Part shown: piece by piece, positions 1 through 7,346 of the stretch
Numbering within the stretch: the stretch's first letter is position 1
How the letters are laid out: the number at the start of each line of letters is the position of its first letter
Assembly (NCBI GenBank): GCA_963829725.1
Contig: CAWHJW010000008.1
Location: 124,001-188,000 of the forward strand
Direction of reading: 5' to 3'
Source: RYN-230 sp963829725
GTDB taxonomy: Bacteria > Actinomycetota > Actinomycetes > Streptosporangiales > Streptosporangiaceae
Length of the DNA: 64,000 nt
Notes under the pieces: generated by a model
Databases searched by the model: none
Seen by the model: only the letters and a program-made list of their open reading frames with translations
What the model was told of the DNA's origin: nothing
Translations under genes and position numbers: made by a program

Positions 1-534
1 CACGTCGTGGATGGCGAGCGCCCCGCCCGGCACGACCCACCGGGACCAGTTCGCGTAGTCGGCCTGGGCGGCCGCCTCGGTGTGCCCGCCGTCGATGAAC
101 AACATGCCGAGCGGGCTCTGCCACACCGCGGCCACCTGCGCGGACCGGCCGACGATGGCGATCACGCTGGCCTCCAGCCCGGCCGCCGCCAGCGTGGCAC
201 GGAACCCGGGCAGCGTGTCCAGCTGCCCGGTCCGCTCATCGACCAGGGACGTGTCGTGGTACTCCCAGCCCGGCTGGTTCTCCTCCGAGCCGTAGTGGTG
301 GTCCACGGTGATCACCACCTGCCCGGCCTGCCGGGCCGCGGCAGCCAGGTAGATGGTGGACTTGCCGCAGTAGGTGCCGATCTCCAGGACCGGCCCGAGC
401 CGGGCGTAGGCCGCCGCGGTCTCGTACAGCGCCAGGCCTTCCCCGGGCGGCATGAACCCCTTCGCCGCCTCGGCCGCCGCCCGCAGGTCCGCGGGCATCG
501 GCCCGGCCTGGGTGATGCTGCTGCCCCGGTTCAT
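1..534 (-). CDS. Class I SAM-dependent methyltransferase, C-terminus cut off by the window edge
   Basis: The frame is open from an ATG at 534 to position 1, so only about 178 N-terminal residues are seen. A glycine-rich SAM-binding motif (EIGTYCGKST, residues 51-60) follows a short helical N-terminus, and an acidic loop (VITVDHH) fits the end of strand beta-2. A later FIDGGHT motif and the VVPGGALAIHDV strand match the Methyltransf_24 type of class I O-methyltransferases. A GGAAGG ribosome-binding site lies about 8 bases upstream of the ATG. The substrate cannot be told. The missing C-terminal part would lie outside the window. Confidence 0.8.
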   Translation of the reverse strand, partial: MNRGSSITQAGPMPADLRAAAEAAKGFMPPGEGLALYETAAAYARLGPVLEIGTYCGKSTIYLAAAARQAGQVVITVDHHYGSEENQPGWEYHDTSLVDERTGQLDTLPGFRATLAAAGLEASVIAIVGRSAQVAAVWQSPLGMLFIDGGHTEAAAQADYANWSRWVVPGGALAIHDV

Positions 535-653
535 CGGTGCACCTTCCCTTCCGTCACGTGCTGTACTGCCGTAGGTACCGGATGCCGGGCGAGGAAGGCG
601 AAGTGAGGCTAGCCCGCACCCGGCCACCGCCTGGCGCAGGCCAGCTGCGCAGG

Positions 654-1007
654 TCAGCGTCCTGGTTCCTGCAGTTCCACCCGGTTCCCGGCCGGGTCGG
701 CCAGGAACGCCTGCCGCCCGGTGCCGACCCCGACCGGGTCGGTGATCTCGACACCCTGGGCGCGCAACTCGGCCACCACGGCGTCCAGGTCGGTCACGGC
801 CAGCGCGAAGTGCTGCCCGAGCGGGGGCGGGGTGTCCGCCTCGATGAGGTGGATCTGCTGAGCGCCCGCGTCGAGCCAGGCCCCGCCGAAGCTGAAGGCA
901 GGCCGGTCGGGGCGCTCGGTCAGGCCGAGAACCCGGGTGTAGAAGTCCAGTGCCGCCGGGACGTCGCGCACATTCAGCGACACATGGTGCAGCCCGTCAG
1001 GTTTCAT
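654..1007 (-). CDS. VOC (glyoxalase/bleomycin-resistance/dioxygenase superfamily) protein
   Basis: This 117-residue protein has the length of a single-unit VOC protein with two beta-alpha-beta-beta-beta modules. The first module begins with LHHVSLNVRDV and the second with HFALAVTDLDAV. A histidine opens each module and the C-terminal strand NRVELQ carries a glutamate, matching the usual metal-ligand positions of the family. The protein ends just after DPAGNRVEL, as is typical. The substrate is unknown; related proteins act as glyoxalases, dioxygenases or drug-binding proteins. It is encoded separately from the methyltransferase upstream and the serpin downstream. Confidence 0.8.
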   Translation of the reverse strand: MKPDGLHHVSLNVRDVPAALDFYTRVLGLTERPDRPAFSFGGAWLDAGAQQIHLIEADTPPPLGQHFALAVTDLDAVVAELRAQGVEITDPVGVGTGRQAFLADPAGNRVELQEPGR

Positions 1008-1058
1008 GACAGCAGTCTCGCAAGGCTGCCCGCCTCCCGGCCAGCCCAGGCGCGGGCC

Positions 1059-2240
1059 TCACCCGGCGGCCGGATCGGCGACGCGGCCGAGGAACAGCGG
1101 CAGGCCGCTGGCGGCCTCGGTGATGGCGTACAGGAACGGGCGGTCCACGATCACCTCGACCGGCGGGCCGCCGAACACGGCGCGGGAGAGGGCCATCGTC
1201 ACGGCCGTGGCCGCGGCCGCCTCGGTGCCCCGCTCGTCCACGTCGATATACGCCTTATGCACCACCCGGCTGATGTGCAGCGGCTCCGCGGCGGTGATGC
1301 CGCCGAAGTCGGCATCCCGCGTGAACGCCAGCCGCGCGCCCAGCGCGGTCAGCACGGGCCCGAGGTCCAGGGCCGAGGTCATCCGGAACTTCGGCAGCAC
1401 CAGCCTCACCTGGTGCGGGCTCAGCTCGCCGCCCGCCCGGCCCGCCGGCCCGGCCGCCCCGCCCGTCGCATCGGCCGGGCCGCCCGCCGGCCCGCCGGCC
1501 AGGCCGGCCACGCCACCGGCCGCCAGCCGGTCCCCCAGCGGCGCCAGGCCGCCGTCCGGCAGCACGATCAGCATGGCCAGCCGGCCGCCGGCGTACGGCA
1601 GCTCGACCACCTGGTAACCGTCCCCGCGCAGGTAGCGCAGCCGGGCCGCCAGGCGCATCAGCGGCACCTCGACGGCCCGGCCCGGCTCCGGGTAGAACGG
1701 CCCGTCCGCGGTGGCGGCCTCCGGGAACGGGCGGGCCCAGGCCGCTTTCAGGTACACCGCGCTGGCCAGCACCAGCCGGGTGGCGGCGGTCACCGCGCTG
1801 GGCGGGAGCAGGCCGGTGATCTTCCCGGCGGTCTGCTCCGCGATCAGCGCGTTGATCTCCTCCCGGGCCGCCCCGGCCGCCCGCTGGAAGTCGGTGTCGT
1901 GCACCGACACCAAGGCCAGCCCGGCCAGCGCGGCGGTGAACTCCGGCCGCAGCGGCAGCCCGGACTGGACCCACATGGTGGCGGGGGCGCGCAGCGTGAG
2001 CGGGCCGGAGGCCAGCCCGTCCAGCACGGCCGAGGTGGCCCGCAGGCTGTCCGCCGCCTGCTCCGGCCCGGCCAGCCCCAGCGCCGCGGCCAGCTCAGCG
2101 GCGGTGCCGCCGCGGGCGCCGAGCAGCGCCAGCCGCAGTGCGGTGGCGATGCTGGCCGGGGAGAGGACCAGGTTGCCCTGCCCCCCGAGCCGCTGGTAGA
2201 GGCGGGCACCGAACGCGTCGTCAGCGGCCAGGCTAGGCAC
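1059..2240 (-). CDS. Serpin-family protease inhibitor
   Basis: The 393-residue product has normal serpin length. NLVLSPASIATALRLALLGARG near the N-terminus is the helix-B region, and the C-terminal third holds VDERGTEAAAATAVT (about residues 334-348), the proximal hinge of an inhibitory reactive-centre loop with small alanine residues. DRPFLYAITE and LPLFLGRV match the conserved C-terminal strands. The proposed GTG start at 2240 overlaps the stop of the upstream aminotransferase by 8 bases, which suggests translational coupling. An insert rich in Gly, Ala and Pro precedes strand region LSPHQVRLVLPKF. No signal peptide is seen, so the target is probably cytoplasmic. Serpins are sporadic in bacteria and the target protease is unknown. 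Confidence 0.85.
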   Translation of the reverse strand: MPSLAADDAFGARLYQRLGGQGNLVLSPASIATALRLALLGARGGTAAELAAALGLAGPEQAADSLRATSAVLDGLASGPLTLRAPATMWVQSGLPLRPEFTAALAGLALVSVHDTDFQRAAGAAREEINALIAEQTAGKITGLLPPSAVTAATRLVLASAVYLKAAWARPFPEAATADGPFYPEPGRAVEVPLMRLAARLRYLRGDGYQVVELPYAGGRLAMLIVLPDGGLAPLGDRLAAGGVAGLAGGPAGGPADATGGAAGPAGRAGGELSPHQVRLVLPKFRMTSALDLGPVLTALGARLAFTRDADFGGITAAEPLHISRVVHKAYIDVDERGTEAAAATAVTMALSRAVFGGPPVEVIVDRPFLYAITEAASGLPLFLGRVADPAAG

Positions 2241-3428
2241 GGGCCAGGGCCGCCAGCCGGGTGAGCGCCTCGCGCAGCACCTCTTCTTTCTTGCAGAACG
2301 CGAACCGTACCTGGCTGCTGCCCGCCGCCACATCGTCGTAGAAGACGGCGCTGGGGATGGCGACGACGCCGGCCCGGCCGGCAGCGCGGCGCAGAACTCC
2401 ATCCCGTTGGTCTCGCCGAGCGGGCGGATGTCGGTGGTGACGAAGTAGGTGCCGGCCGGCCGGTACACCTCGAAGCCCGCCTCGGCCAGACCGGCGCACA
2501 GCAGGTCCCGCTGGCCGCGCAGGCCCGCGCGGAGCGAGGCGAAGTAGGCGTCGGGCAGGGCCAGCGCCTTGGCCACCGCGTACTGGAACGGCCCGCCGGT
2601 GACGTAGGTGAGGAACTGCTTGACGGTGCGCACCGCCGTCACCAGTTCCGGGGTGCCGGTCACCCAGCCGATCTTCCAGCCGGTGAACGAGAACGTCTTG
2701 GCCGCGGAACTGATCGTCACGGTGCGCTCCCGCATTCCCGGCAGCGAGGCGACCGGCACGTGCTCGCCCTCGAAGACCAGGTGCTCGTACACCTCGTCCG
2801 ACACCACCAGCAGGTCCCGCTCGCAGGCCAGCGCGGCGATCTCGGTAAGTTCCTCCCGGCTGAACACCGCGCCGGTCGGGTTGTGCGGGGAGTTCAGCAG
2901 GATGAGCCGGGTGCGCGGGGTGACCGCGGCCCGCAGCGCGCCCAGGTCCGGCCGGAACCCGGGCGGCCGCAGCGTGACCGGGACCCGGGTGCCGCCGGCC
3001 ATGGCCACGCAGGCGGCGTAGGAGTCGTAGTACGGCTCGAAGGCGATGACCTCATCGCCCGGCTCCAGCAGCGCGAGGAGCGCGGCCGCGATGGCCTCGG
3101 TGGCGCCCGCCGTCACCAGCACCTCGGTGTCCGGGTTCACCTCCAGCCCGTAGAACCGCTTCTGGTGGGCGGCCACGGCGTGCCGCAGTTCCGGGATGCC
3201 GGGGCCGGGCGGGTACTGGTTGCCCCGGCCCTCCAGGATGGCCGCGGCGGCCGCCTCGGCGATCTCGGCCGGCCCGTCGGTGTCCGGGAAGCCCTGGCCC
3301 AGGTTGACCGACCCGGTGGCCAGGGCCAGCGCGGACATCTCGGCGAAGATGGTCGTGCCCATCCCGGTCAGGCGCCGGTTCAGCAGCGGGCGGCGCAGCG
3401 GGCCGCGGGGCAGCGGAGTTGATTCCAC
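2233..3428 (-). CDS. PLP-dependent aminotransferase (class I/II, DapC/KAT-like), with a frameshift
   Basis: This is a fold-type I aminotransferase. NSPHNPTG (about residue 179), VVSDEVYEHL and SAAKTFSFTGWKIGW (PLP lysine near 244) are clear. The pattern matches the family containing mycobacterial DapC, methionine aminotransferase YbdL and kynurenine aminotransferases; the substrate is not decided. After MEFCAALPA the reading frame is lost near 2388 by one missing base. The true C-terminus, AIPSAVFYDD through ALTRLAALARA, continues in another frame to a TAG at 2233. Read without the shift, the gene would be fused to the serpin, so the apparent fusion is an artefact of the indel. A GTG start at 3428 is used. 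Confidence 0.8.
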
Positions 3429-3513
3429 GCTGCCATCAGATCACGCCCGCCTGGCCGGCGTGCGCCCCGGCGGCCCCTCCCCGGCGGCCGGGGCCGTGAT
3501 TTACGCTGCGGGC

Positions 3514-4368
3514 ATGCACCCCAGCATGGAAGATCCGGCCGCCCGCCGCCCGCCCGCGCGCTACCTGGTCGCGCTGGGCCAGCTACCGGTCAGCCCGGAC
3601 CCGGCGGTGAACCTGGGCCGGGTGCGCACCGCCCTGGGCCGAGCGGGCCGGGATGGCCTGGGGGCGGATCTGGCCATCTTCCCTGAGGCGACCCAGGCCC
3701 GGTTCGGCACCGACCTGCAGGCGATCGCCGAGCCGCTGGACGGCCCGTTCGGCGCGGGCCTGGCCGACGCGGCCCGCGGCGCCGGGGTGTCGCTGGTCGC
3801 CGGGGTGTTCGAGCCGGCCCCGGACGGCCGGGTGTACAACACCGCGGTGGCCTACCGCCGGTCCGGGGAGCGGGCTGCCGCCTACCGCAAGATCCACCTG
3901 TTCGACTCCCTGGGCGAGACCGAGTCCAAGGTGGTCGCGCCGGGGTCCGAGCCGGTGCTGGCCGACCTGGGTGGCCTGCGGGTGGGGCTGCTGACCTGCT
4001 ACGACATCCGGTTCCCGGAACTGGCCCGGGACCTGGTGGCTCGCGGCGCCGACCTGCTGGCGGTGCCCGCCGCCTGGGCCGCGGGCCTGTTCAAGGAGGA
4101 GCACTGGGTGACCCTGGTCCGGGCCCGGGCGATCGAGAACACGGTGTGGGTGGCGGCGGCCGGCCAGGTGCCCGACCCGGATTCCCCGCCGACCCGGGCG
4201 CCCACCGGGATCGGCCGGAGCATGCTGGTGGACCCGATGGGGACGGTGCGGCTGGACCTGGGCCCGTACCCGGGGCTCGCGGCGGGCGAGGTGGACACCG
4301 GCTTCACCGCCGAGGTACGGGACCGCCTCCCCTGCCTGGACCACCGCCGCCCCGACGTCTTCAGCTGA
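3514..4368 (+). CDS. Carbon-nitrogen hydrolase (nitrilase superfamily, deaminated-glutathione-amidase-like)
   Basis: The 284-residue protein carries the nitrilase catalytic triad: Glu58 in IFPEAT, Lys126 in YRKIHLFD and Cys162 in LLTCYDIRFPEL. KIHLFDS and RFPELAR resemble the Nit1/YbeM branch, which hydrolyses deaminated glutathione or related omega-amides; in a mycothiol-using actinobacterium the true substrate is uncertain. It is transcribed divergently from the aminotransferase, with 85 bases between the starts that must hold both promoters. A second in-frame ATG at 3526 is an alternative start. The gene converges on blaI, with repeats and a perfect hairpin between them. Confidence 0.85.
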   Translation: MHPSMEDPAARRPPARYLVALGQLPVSPDPAVNLGRVRTALGRAGRDGLGADLAIFPEATQARFGTDLQAIAEPLDGPFGAGLADAARGAGVSLVAGVFEPAPDGRVYNTAVAYRRSGERAAAYRKIHLFDSLGETESKVVAPGSEPVLADLGGLRVGLLTCYDIRFPELARDLVARGADLLAVPAAWAAGLFKEEHWVTLVRARAIENTVWVAAAGQVPDPDSPPTRAPTGIGRSMLVDPMGTVRLDLGPYPGLAAGEVDTGFTAEVRDRLPCLDHRRPDVFS

Positions 4369-4372
4369 CCCG

Positions 4373-4441
4373 CCCGCCTCACCCTCGCCACCCCGCCCGC
4401 CTCACCCTCGCCACCCCGCCCGCCTCACCCTCGCCACCCCG
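4373..4441. repeat. Three tandem copies of a 23-base unit
   Basis: A C-rich unit beginning CCCGCCTCACCCTCGCCAC is repeated three times without change (4373-4395, 4396-4418, 4419-4441) directly after the nitrilase stop. More degenerate C-rich sequence follows to about 4510. No coding function is apparent; it looks like a small minisatellite in the convergent intergenic space. Confidence 0.9.
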
Positions 4442-4516
4442 CCCGCCCGCGCCCCGCACGCTTGGACCCCTGGACCACCGGGACCCCAGCCCCCGCACCC
4501 CGGACCCCTCCCGGGG

Positions 4517-4570
4517 CTCGTGATCATGACTTAGGTGTCGTTACAACGACACCTAAGTCATGATCACGAG
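4517..4570. terminator. Perfect 26-bp inverted repeat, probable bidirectional terminator or REP-like palindrome
   Basis: CTCGTGATCATGACTTAGGT... at 4517-4542 is repeated exactly in reverse complement at 4545-4570, with only two bases between the arms. It lies between the convergent nitrilase and blaI genes. It lacks a U tract, and the arms contain TGATCATGA, which differs in composition from the C-rich surroundings. It may be a terminator for both genes or a dispersed intergenic palindrome. Confidence 0.7.
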
Positions 4571-4771
4571 CGTGAGCGCCCCGGGCACCAGGAACATCTG
4601 TCTCATCTGTACTGGTGGTCACTCGGGTCACGGCGGAGCGGAAGCGATCCGGGCAGAGTCGGTGAGGATGAGGATGGCGGGACTCAGGGGGAACCTGGGG
4701 ATGGCGGGGACCGTGGGGAAACGGGATGGGGATGGGGCAGGGGGAGGGGGAGGAGGGAGGGGAAATGGGGG
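4571..4771. other. G-rich intergenic spacer, no gene seen
   Basis: The segment between the hairpin and the blaI stop is purine-rich on the plus strand, with runs such as GGGGATGGGG and GGGGGAGGGGGAGGAGGG. Nothing with coding character was recognised on either strand. The G runs could form G-quadruplex structure, but that is only an inference. Confidence 0.5.
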
Positions 4772-5170
4772 CTAGGAGGCGGCCAGGTGGTCGGCGCCGT
4801 ACATGTCCAGGACGGCGGTGCGCAGGCTTTCCCGCTCCTCCGCGCTGACCCGCTCCACGAACCTCAGCATGGTGATGTGCTCGTCCCCGCCGGACCGCAG
4901 CACCTCGGCCATCAGCCGGGCGTCGTGCTCCTCGCGGGACTCGGACGGCCAGTACCGCCAGGCCCGGCCGTGCTTCTCCCGGCGCAGCACGCCCTTGCCG
5001 TACAGGATGTTCATGACCGTCATCACGGTGGTGTAGGCGACGGGGCGGTTATAAGACAGCCGCTCGCGGACCTCCCGGACCAGGTAGGCCCGATCACTGG
5101 CCCACGCCACGTCCATGATCGCGGACTCGAGCTCACCGAACTCGCGCACTTTCCGCCACCTCCTGGTCAC
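4772..5170 (-). CDS. BlaI/MecI/CopY-family transcriptional repressor
   Basis: The 132-residue protein has the BlaI/MecI winged-helix pattern: FGELESAIMDVAW as the first helix, VREVRERL and YTTVMTVMNILYGKGVLRR as the recognition helix and wing, then a C-terminal dimerisation region (MLRFVERVSAEERESL). Such repressors control beta-lactamase, copper or membrane-stress genes and are usually released by cleavage by a BlaR1/M56 metalloprotease. No M56 gene is adjacent: downstream is a gene-free spacer and upstream lies dedA. It may therefore be an orphan regulator or be served by a distant sensor. Confidence 0.9.
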   Translation of the reverse strand: MTRRWRKVREFGELESAIMDVAWASDRAYLVREVRERLSYNRPVAYTTVMTVMNILYGKGVLRREKHGRAWRYWPSESREEHDARLMAEVLRSGGDEHITMLRFVERVSAEERESLRTAVLDMYGADHLAAS

Positions 5171-5258
5171 CCATGTTAGGCATCGGCGGCCGCGGGCCAG
5201 TTGAAGCGCTTCCGCCCGGAGGAGGAAATTGTCACTGCGTGCTTAATTCGTAATCCGG

Positions 5259-5325
5259 CGGCCCGGCCCGGTTACGGCACGGGCCCGGCCCGGTTACGGC
5301 ACGCGGCCCGGCCCGGTTACGGCAC
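5259..5325. repeat. Tandem 22-23-base repeats overlapping the end of dedA
   Basis: GGCCCGGCCCGGTTACGGCAC occurs three times in succession (about 5259-5280, 5281-5302, 5303-5325). The third copy supplies the TAA stop and last codons of the minus-strand dedA gene, so copy-number change here could alter the gene end. Confidence 0.85.
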
Positions 5326-5952
5326 CGGGCGCTCCGGACTCGGCACCTGCCCACCCCGGCGGTGGCGGCGGACCAGCCAGAACGCCACCACGGCGAGCAC
5401 GGCGGCGGCGGCGGCGATAGCCACGCCGGTGCCCACGGCGCGCTCGACAGCCGCGTAAGCGGAGCCGGCGGCGTACCCGAGCAGGCAGTAGCCGACGCCC
5501 CAGACCAGCCCGCCGAGCGCGTTGTACAGCACGAAGGTGCGGTAGGGCATCCGGGTGGTGCCGGCCACCGCGGGCAGCAAGGCGCGGAGCACGGCCACGA
5601 AGCGCCCGGCGAACACGGCGGCGGCGCCGCGCCGGTGCAGCACCCCCTGGGCTCGGTCCACCCCGGCGGCGACCCGGCGCATCCGGCGGGCGGCGACGAC
5701 CCGGCCGCCGAGGTGGCGGCCGATCTCGTAGCCGACCAGCGGCCCCACGATGGCCGCGGCCACCACGACCAGCATCAGGATCGGCAGCGACACCCGGCCG
5801 CGGCTGGCCAGCACCCCGCCGAGCACCACCGCGGTCTCCCCCGGGATCACGAAGCCGAGGAAGATCGCGGTCTCGCCGAATACCAGCGCGGCCACCAGCA
5901 GATAGGCCACCGGGCCGCTGAGTCGGGCCAGCTCGGCGGTGATCGACCCCAC
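5317..5952 (-). CDS. DedA-family integral membrane protein
   Basis: The product of about 211 residues shows the SNARE-associated/DedA (VTT) pattern. A re-entrant segment AIFLGFVIPGETAVVLGG is followed by membrane helices, GYEIGRHLGG, FAGRFVAVLRALLPAVAGTTRMP and several C-terminal helices. DedA proteins are inner-membrane transporters or flippases; members such as UptA and PopT recycle undecaprenyl phosphate. The GTG at 5952 is preferred because AGGAAGG lies 8 bases upstream; the frame stays open further upstream but the extension is proline/arginine-rich and unlike coding sequence. The last codons overlap a tandem repeat. Confidence 0.85.
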   Translation of the reverse strand: MGSITAELARLSGPVAYLLVAALVFGETAIFLGFVIPGETAVVLGGVLASRGRVSLPILMLVVVAAAIVGPLVGYEIGRHLGGRVVAARRMRRVAAGVDRAQGVLHRRGAAAVFAGRFVAVLRALLPAVAGTTRMPYRTFVLYNALGGLVWGVGYCLLGYAAGSAYAAVERAVGTGVAIAAAAAVLAVVAFWLVRRHRRGGQVPSPERPVP

Positions 5953-6310
5953 TGCGCCCGCCTTCCTGGCACCGGGCCCGCGCCCGGTCCGCGTCCGCCA
6001 TCCTCCGGCCCTGCCCGGCCCGGGGATGACTCTGCCCTGCCCGGGAGAGATGGCCCGGCCCGGCCCGAGGAGGCGGCTCTGCCCTGCTCGGAGGAGAAGG
6101 CCCTGGCCCGGCCGTGGGAGATCTCGGGGCAGATACCGCCCCTCGGCCGGATTCTGGGCCCCTCCGGATGCGATGCTAGCCACTGGGACGGCCAATTTCG
6201 TCCCGCGCCGGGCGGACCGCCCGGCCAGCGCTTCCCACAGACCGCCCGGCCGGGCATCATCTGCTGACAAACCGCACGTAGCGCGATCATGGGCCCCCGG
6301 AGGGAGGCGG
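5953..6310. other. Intergenic region between divergent dedA and the GST-like gene
   Basis: No gene is supported in these 358 bases. The part next to dedA is built from degenerate GCCCTGCCCGG-like and CGGCCCGG-like repeats. The part nearer the plus-strand gene is less biased (for example GATGCGATGCTAGCCACTGG) and probably holds the promoter. It ends in a strong GGAGGGAGG ribosome-binding site. Confidence 0.5.
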
Positions 6311-7264
6311 ATGCCAGTTACTCCCGACACAGGTCCTGATGTGTCACCGACCGGCGGCTTCGTCCGCCCGGCGAACACGTTCGCCACCCGGATCACAGGC
6401 GATGGGTCGAGCGGGTACCTGGCAGAACCAGGCCGATACCAGCTGTACGCATCACTGGCCGACCCGTGGGCGCAGCGCGCCCTGATCGTGCGCCGGCTGC
6501 TCGGGCTGGAGCGGGTGATCGGGCTGAGCCTGGTGGACCCGATCCGGGACGAGCGCGGCTGGCGCTTCCCGGCCGCCAACGGCGGCGTGGACCCGGTCAC
6601 CGGCGCCCGGTTCGTCTCCGACCTCTACCTGATCACCGACCCCGGCTACCGGGGCCGGTTCACCGTCCCGTTCATCTGGGACACCCGCAGCCAGCGCATC
6701 GTGGACAACGACTTCCAGCAGATCACGATCGCGTTCGAGACCGAGTTCCGGGGCTACCACCGGCCGGGCGCCCGCGACCTGTACCCGGTGGCGCAGCGGA
6801 CCGAGATCGACGCGCTGAGCACGCTGATCTACCACGCGGTCAACAACGGCGTGTACAAGGCCGGGCTGGCCAACAACCAGGCTGCCTATGAGGAGGCGTT
6901 CGACACGCTGTTCAGCACGCTGAGCGCACTGGAGGAGCGGCTGGTCCGGCGGCGGTACCTGCTGGGCGACACCATCACCGAGGCCGACGTGCGGCTCTAC
7001 CCCACGCTGGCCCGGTTCGACGCCGTCTATTACCTCCTTTACAAGTGCAACCTGAACCGCCTGATCGACTATCCCGGCCTGTGGGGATACGCCCGCGATC
7101 TCTACCAGACCCCCGGCTTCGGCGACACCACCGACTTCGTGCAGATCAAGCGGCACTACTACCAGACCCAGGACTGGATCAATCCGAGCCGGGTCGTGCC
7201 CAAGGGACCGTATGTGAACTGGCTCTCACCGCATGACAGGGAGCGCATGTCGGCGCGATCATGA
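6311..7264 (+). CDS. ECM4/YqjG-like glutathione S-transferase-fold protein lacking the catalytic cysteine
   Basis: The 317-residue protein matches S-glutathionyl-(hydro)quinone reductases (ECM4/YqjG/PcpF). It has the N-terminal thioredoxin-like segment LYASLADPWAQRALIVRRLL, the VPFIWDTRSQRIVDND motif and a C-terminal all-helical GST domain with DTITEADVRLYPTLARFD and RDLYQTPGF. In characterised enzymes the first motif is CPWAHR, and that cysteine forms the mixed disulfide; here residue 51 is aspartate. The protein may thus bind another ligand or catalyse a different reaction, consistent with actinobacteria using mycothiol. GGAGGGAGG sits correctly upstream of the ATG at 6311. Confidence 0.85.
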   Translation: MPVTPDTGPDVSPTGGFVRPANTFATRITGDGSSGYLAEPGRYQLYASLADPWAQRALIVRRLLGLERVIGLSLVDPIRDERGWRFPAANGGVDPVTGARFVSDLYLITDPGYRGRFTVPFIWDTRSQRIVDNDFQQITIAFETEFRGYHRPGARDLYPVAQRTEIDALSTLIYHAVNNGVYKAGLANNQAAYEEAFDTLFSTLSALEERLVRRRYLLGDTITEADVRLYPTLARFDAVYYLLYKCNLNRLIDYPGLWGYARDLYQTPGFGDTTDFVQIKRHYYQTQDWINPSRVVPKGPYVNWLSPHDRERMSARS

Positions 7265-7346
7265 GGTTAGGCCCGGAAACCGGGCGCTGTCGCGGCGGTA
7301 GCCTGGAGGCCGGGCAGTCACAGTCATCCAGCACCGGAAGAGGGCG

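Noticed and set aside
537..2264. A 575-codon plus-strand frame over the VOC and serpin genes
   Set aside because: It is the antisense of recognised genes; low-complexity Arg/Gly/Gln content.
1059..3428. A single 789-residue aminotransferase-serpin fusion protein
   Set aside because: The conserved aminotransferase C-terminus is found in another frame with its own stop at 2233. The fusion arises only from a one-base loss near 2388.
4373..4441. CRISPR-like array
   Set aside because: The three 23-base units abut without spacers, so it is a plain tandem repeat.
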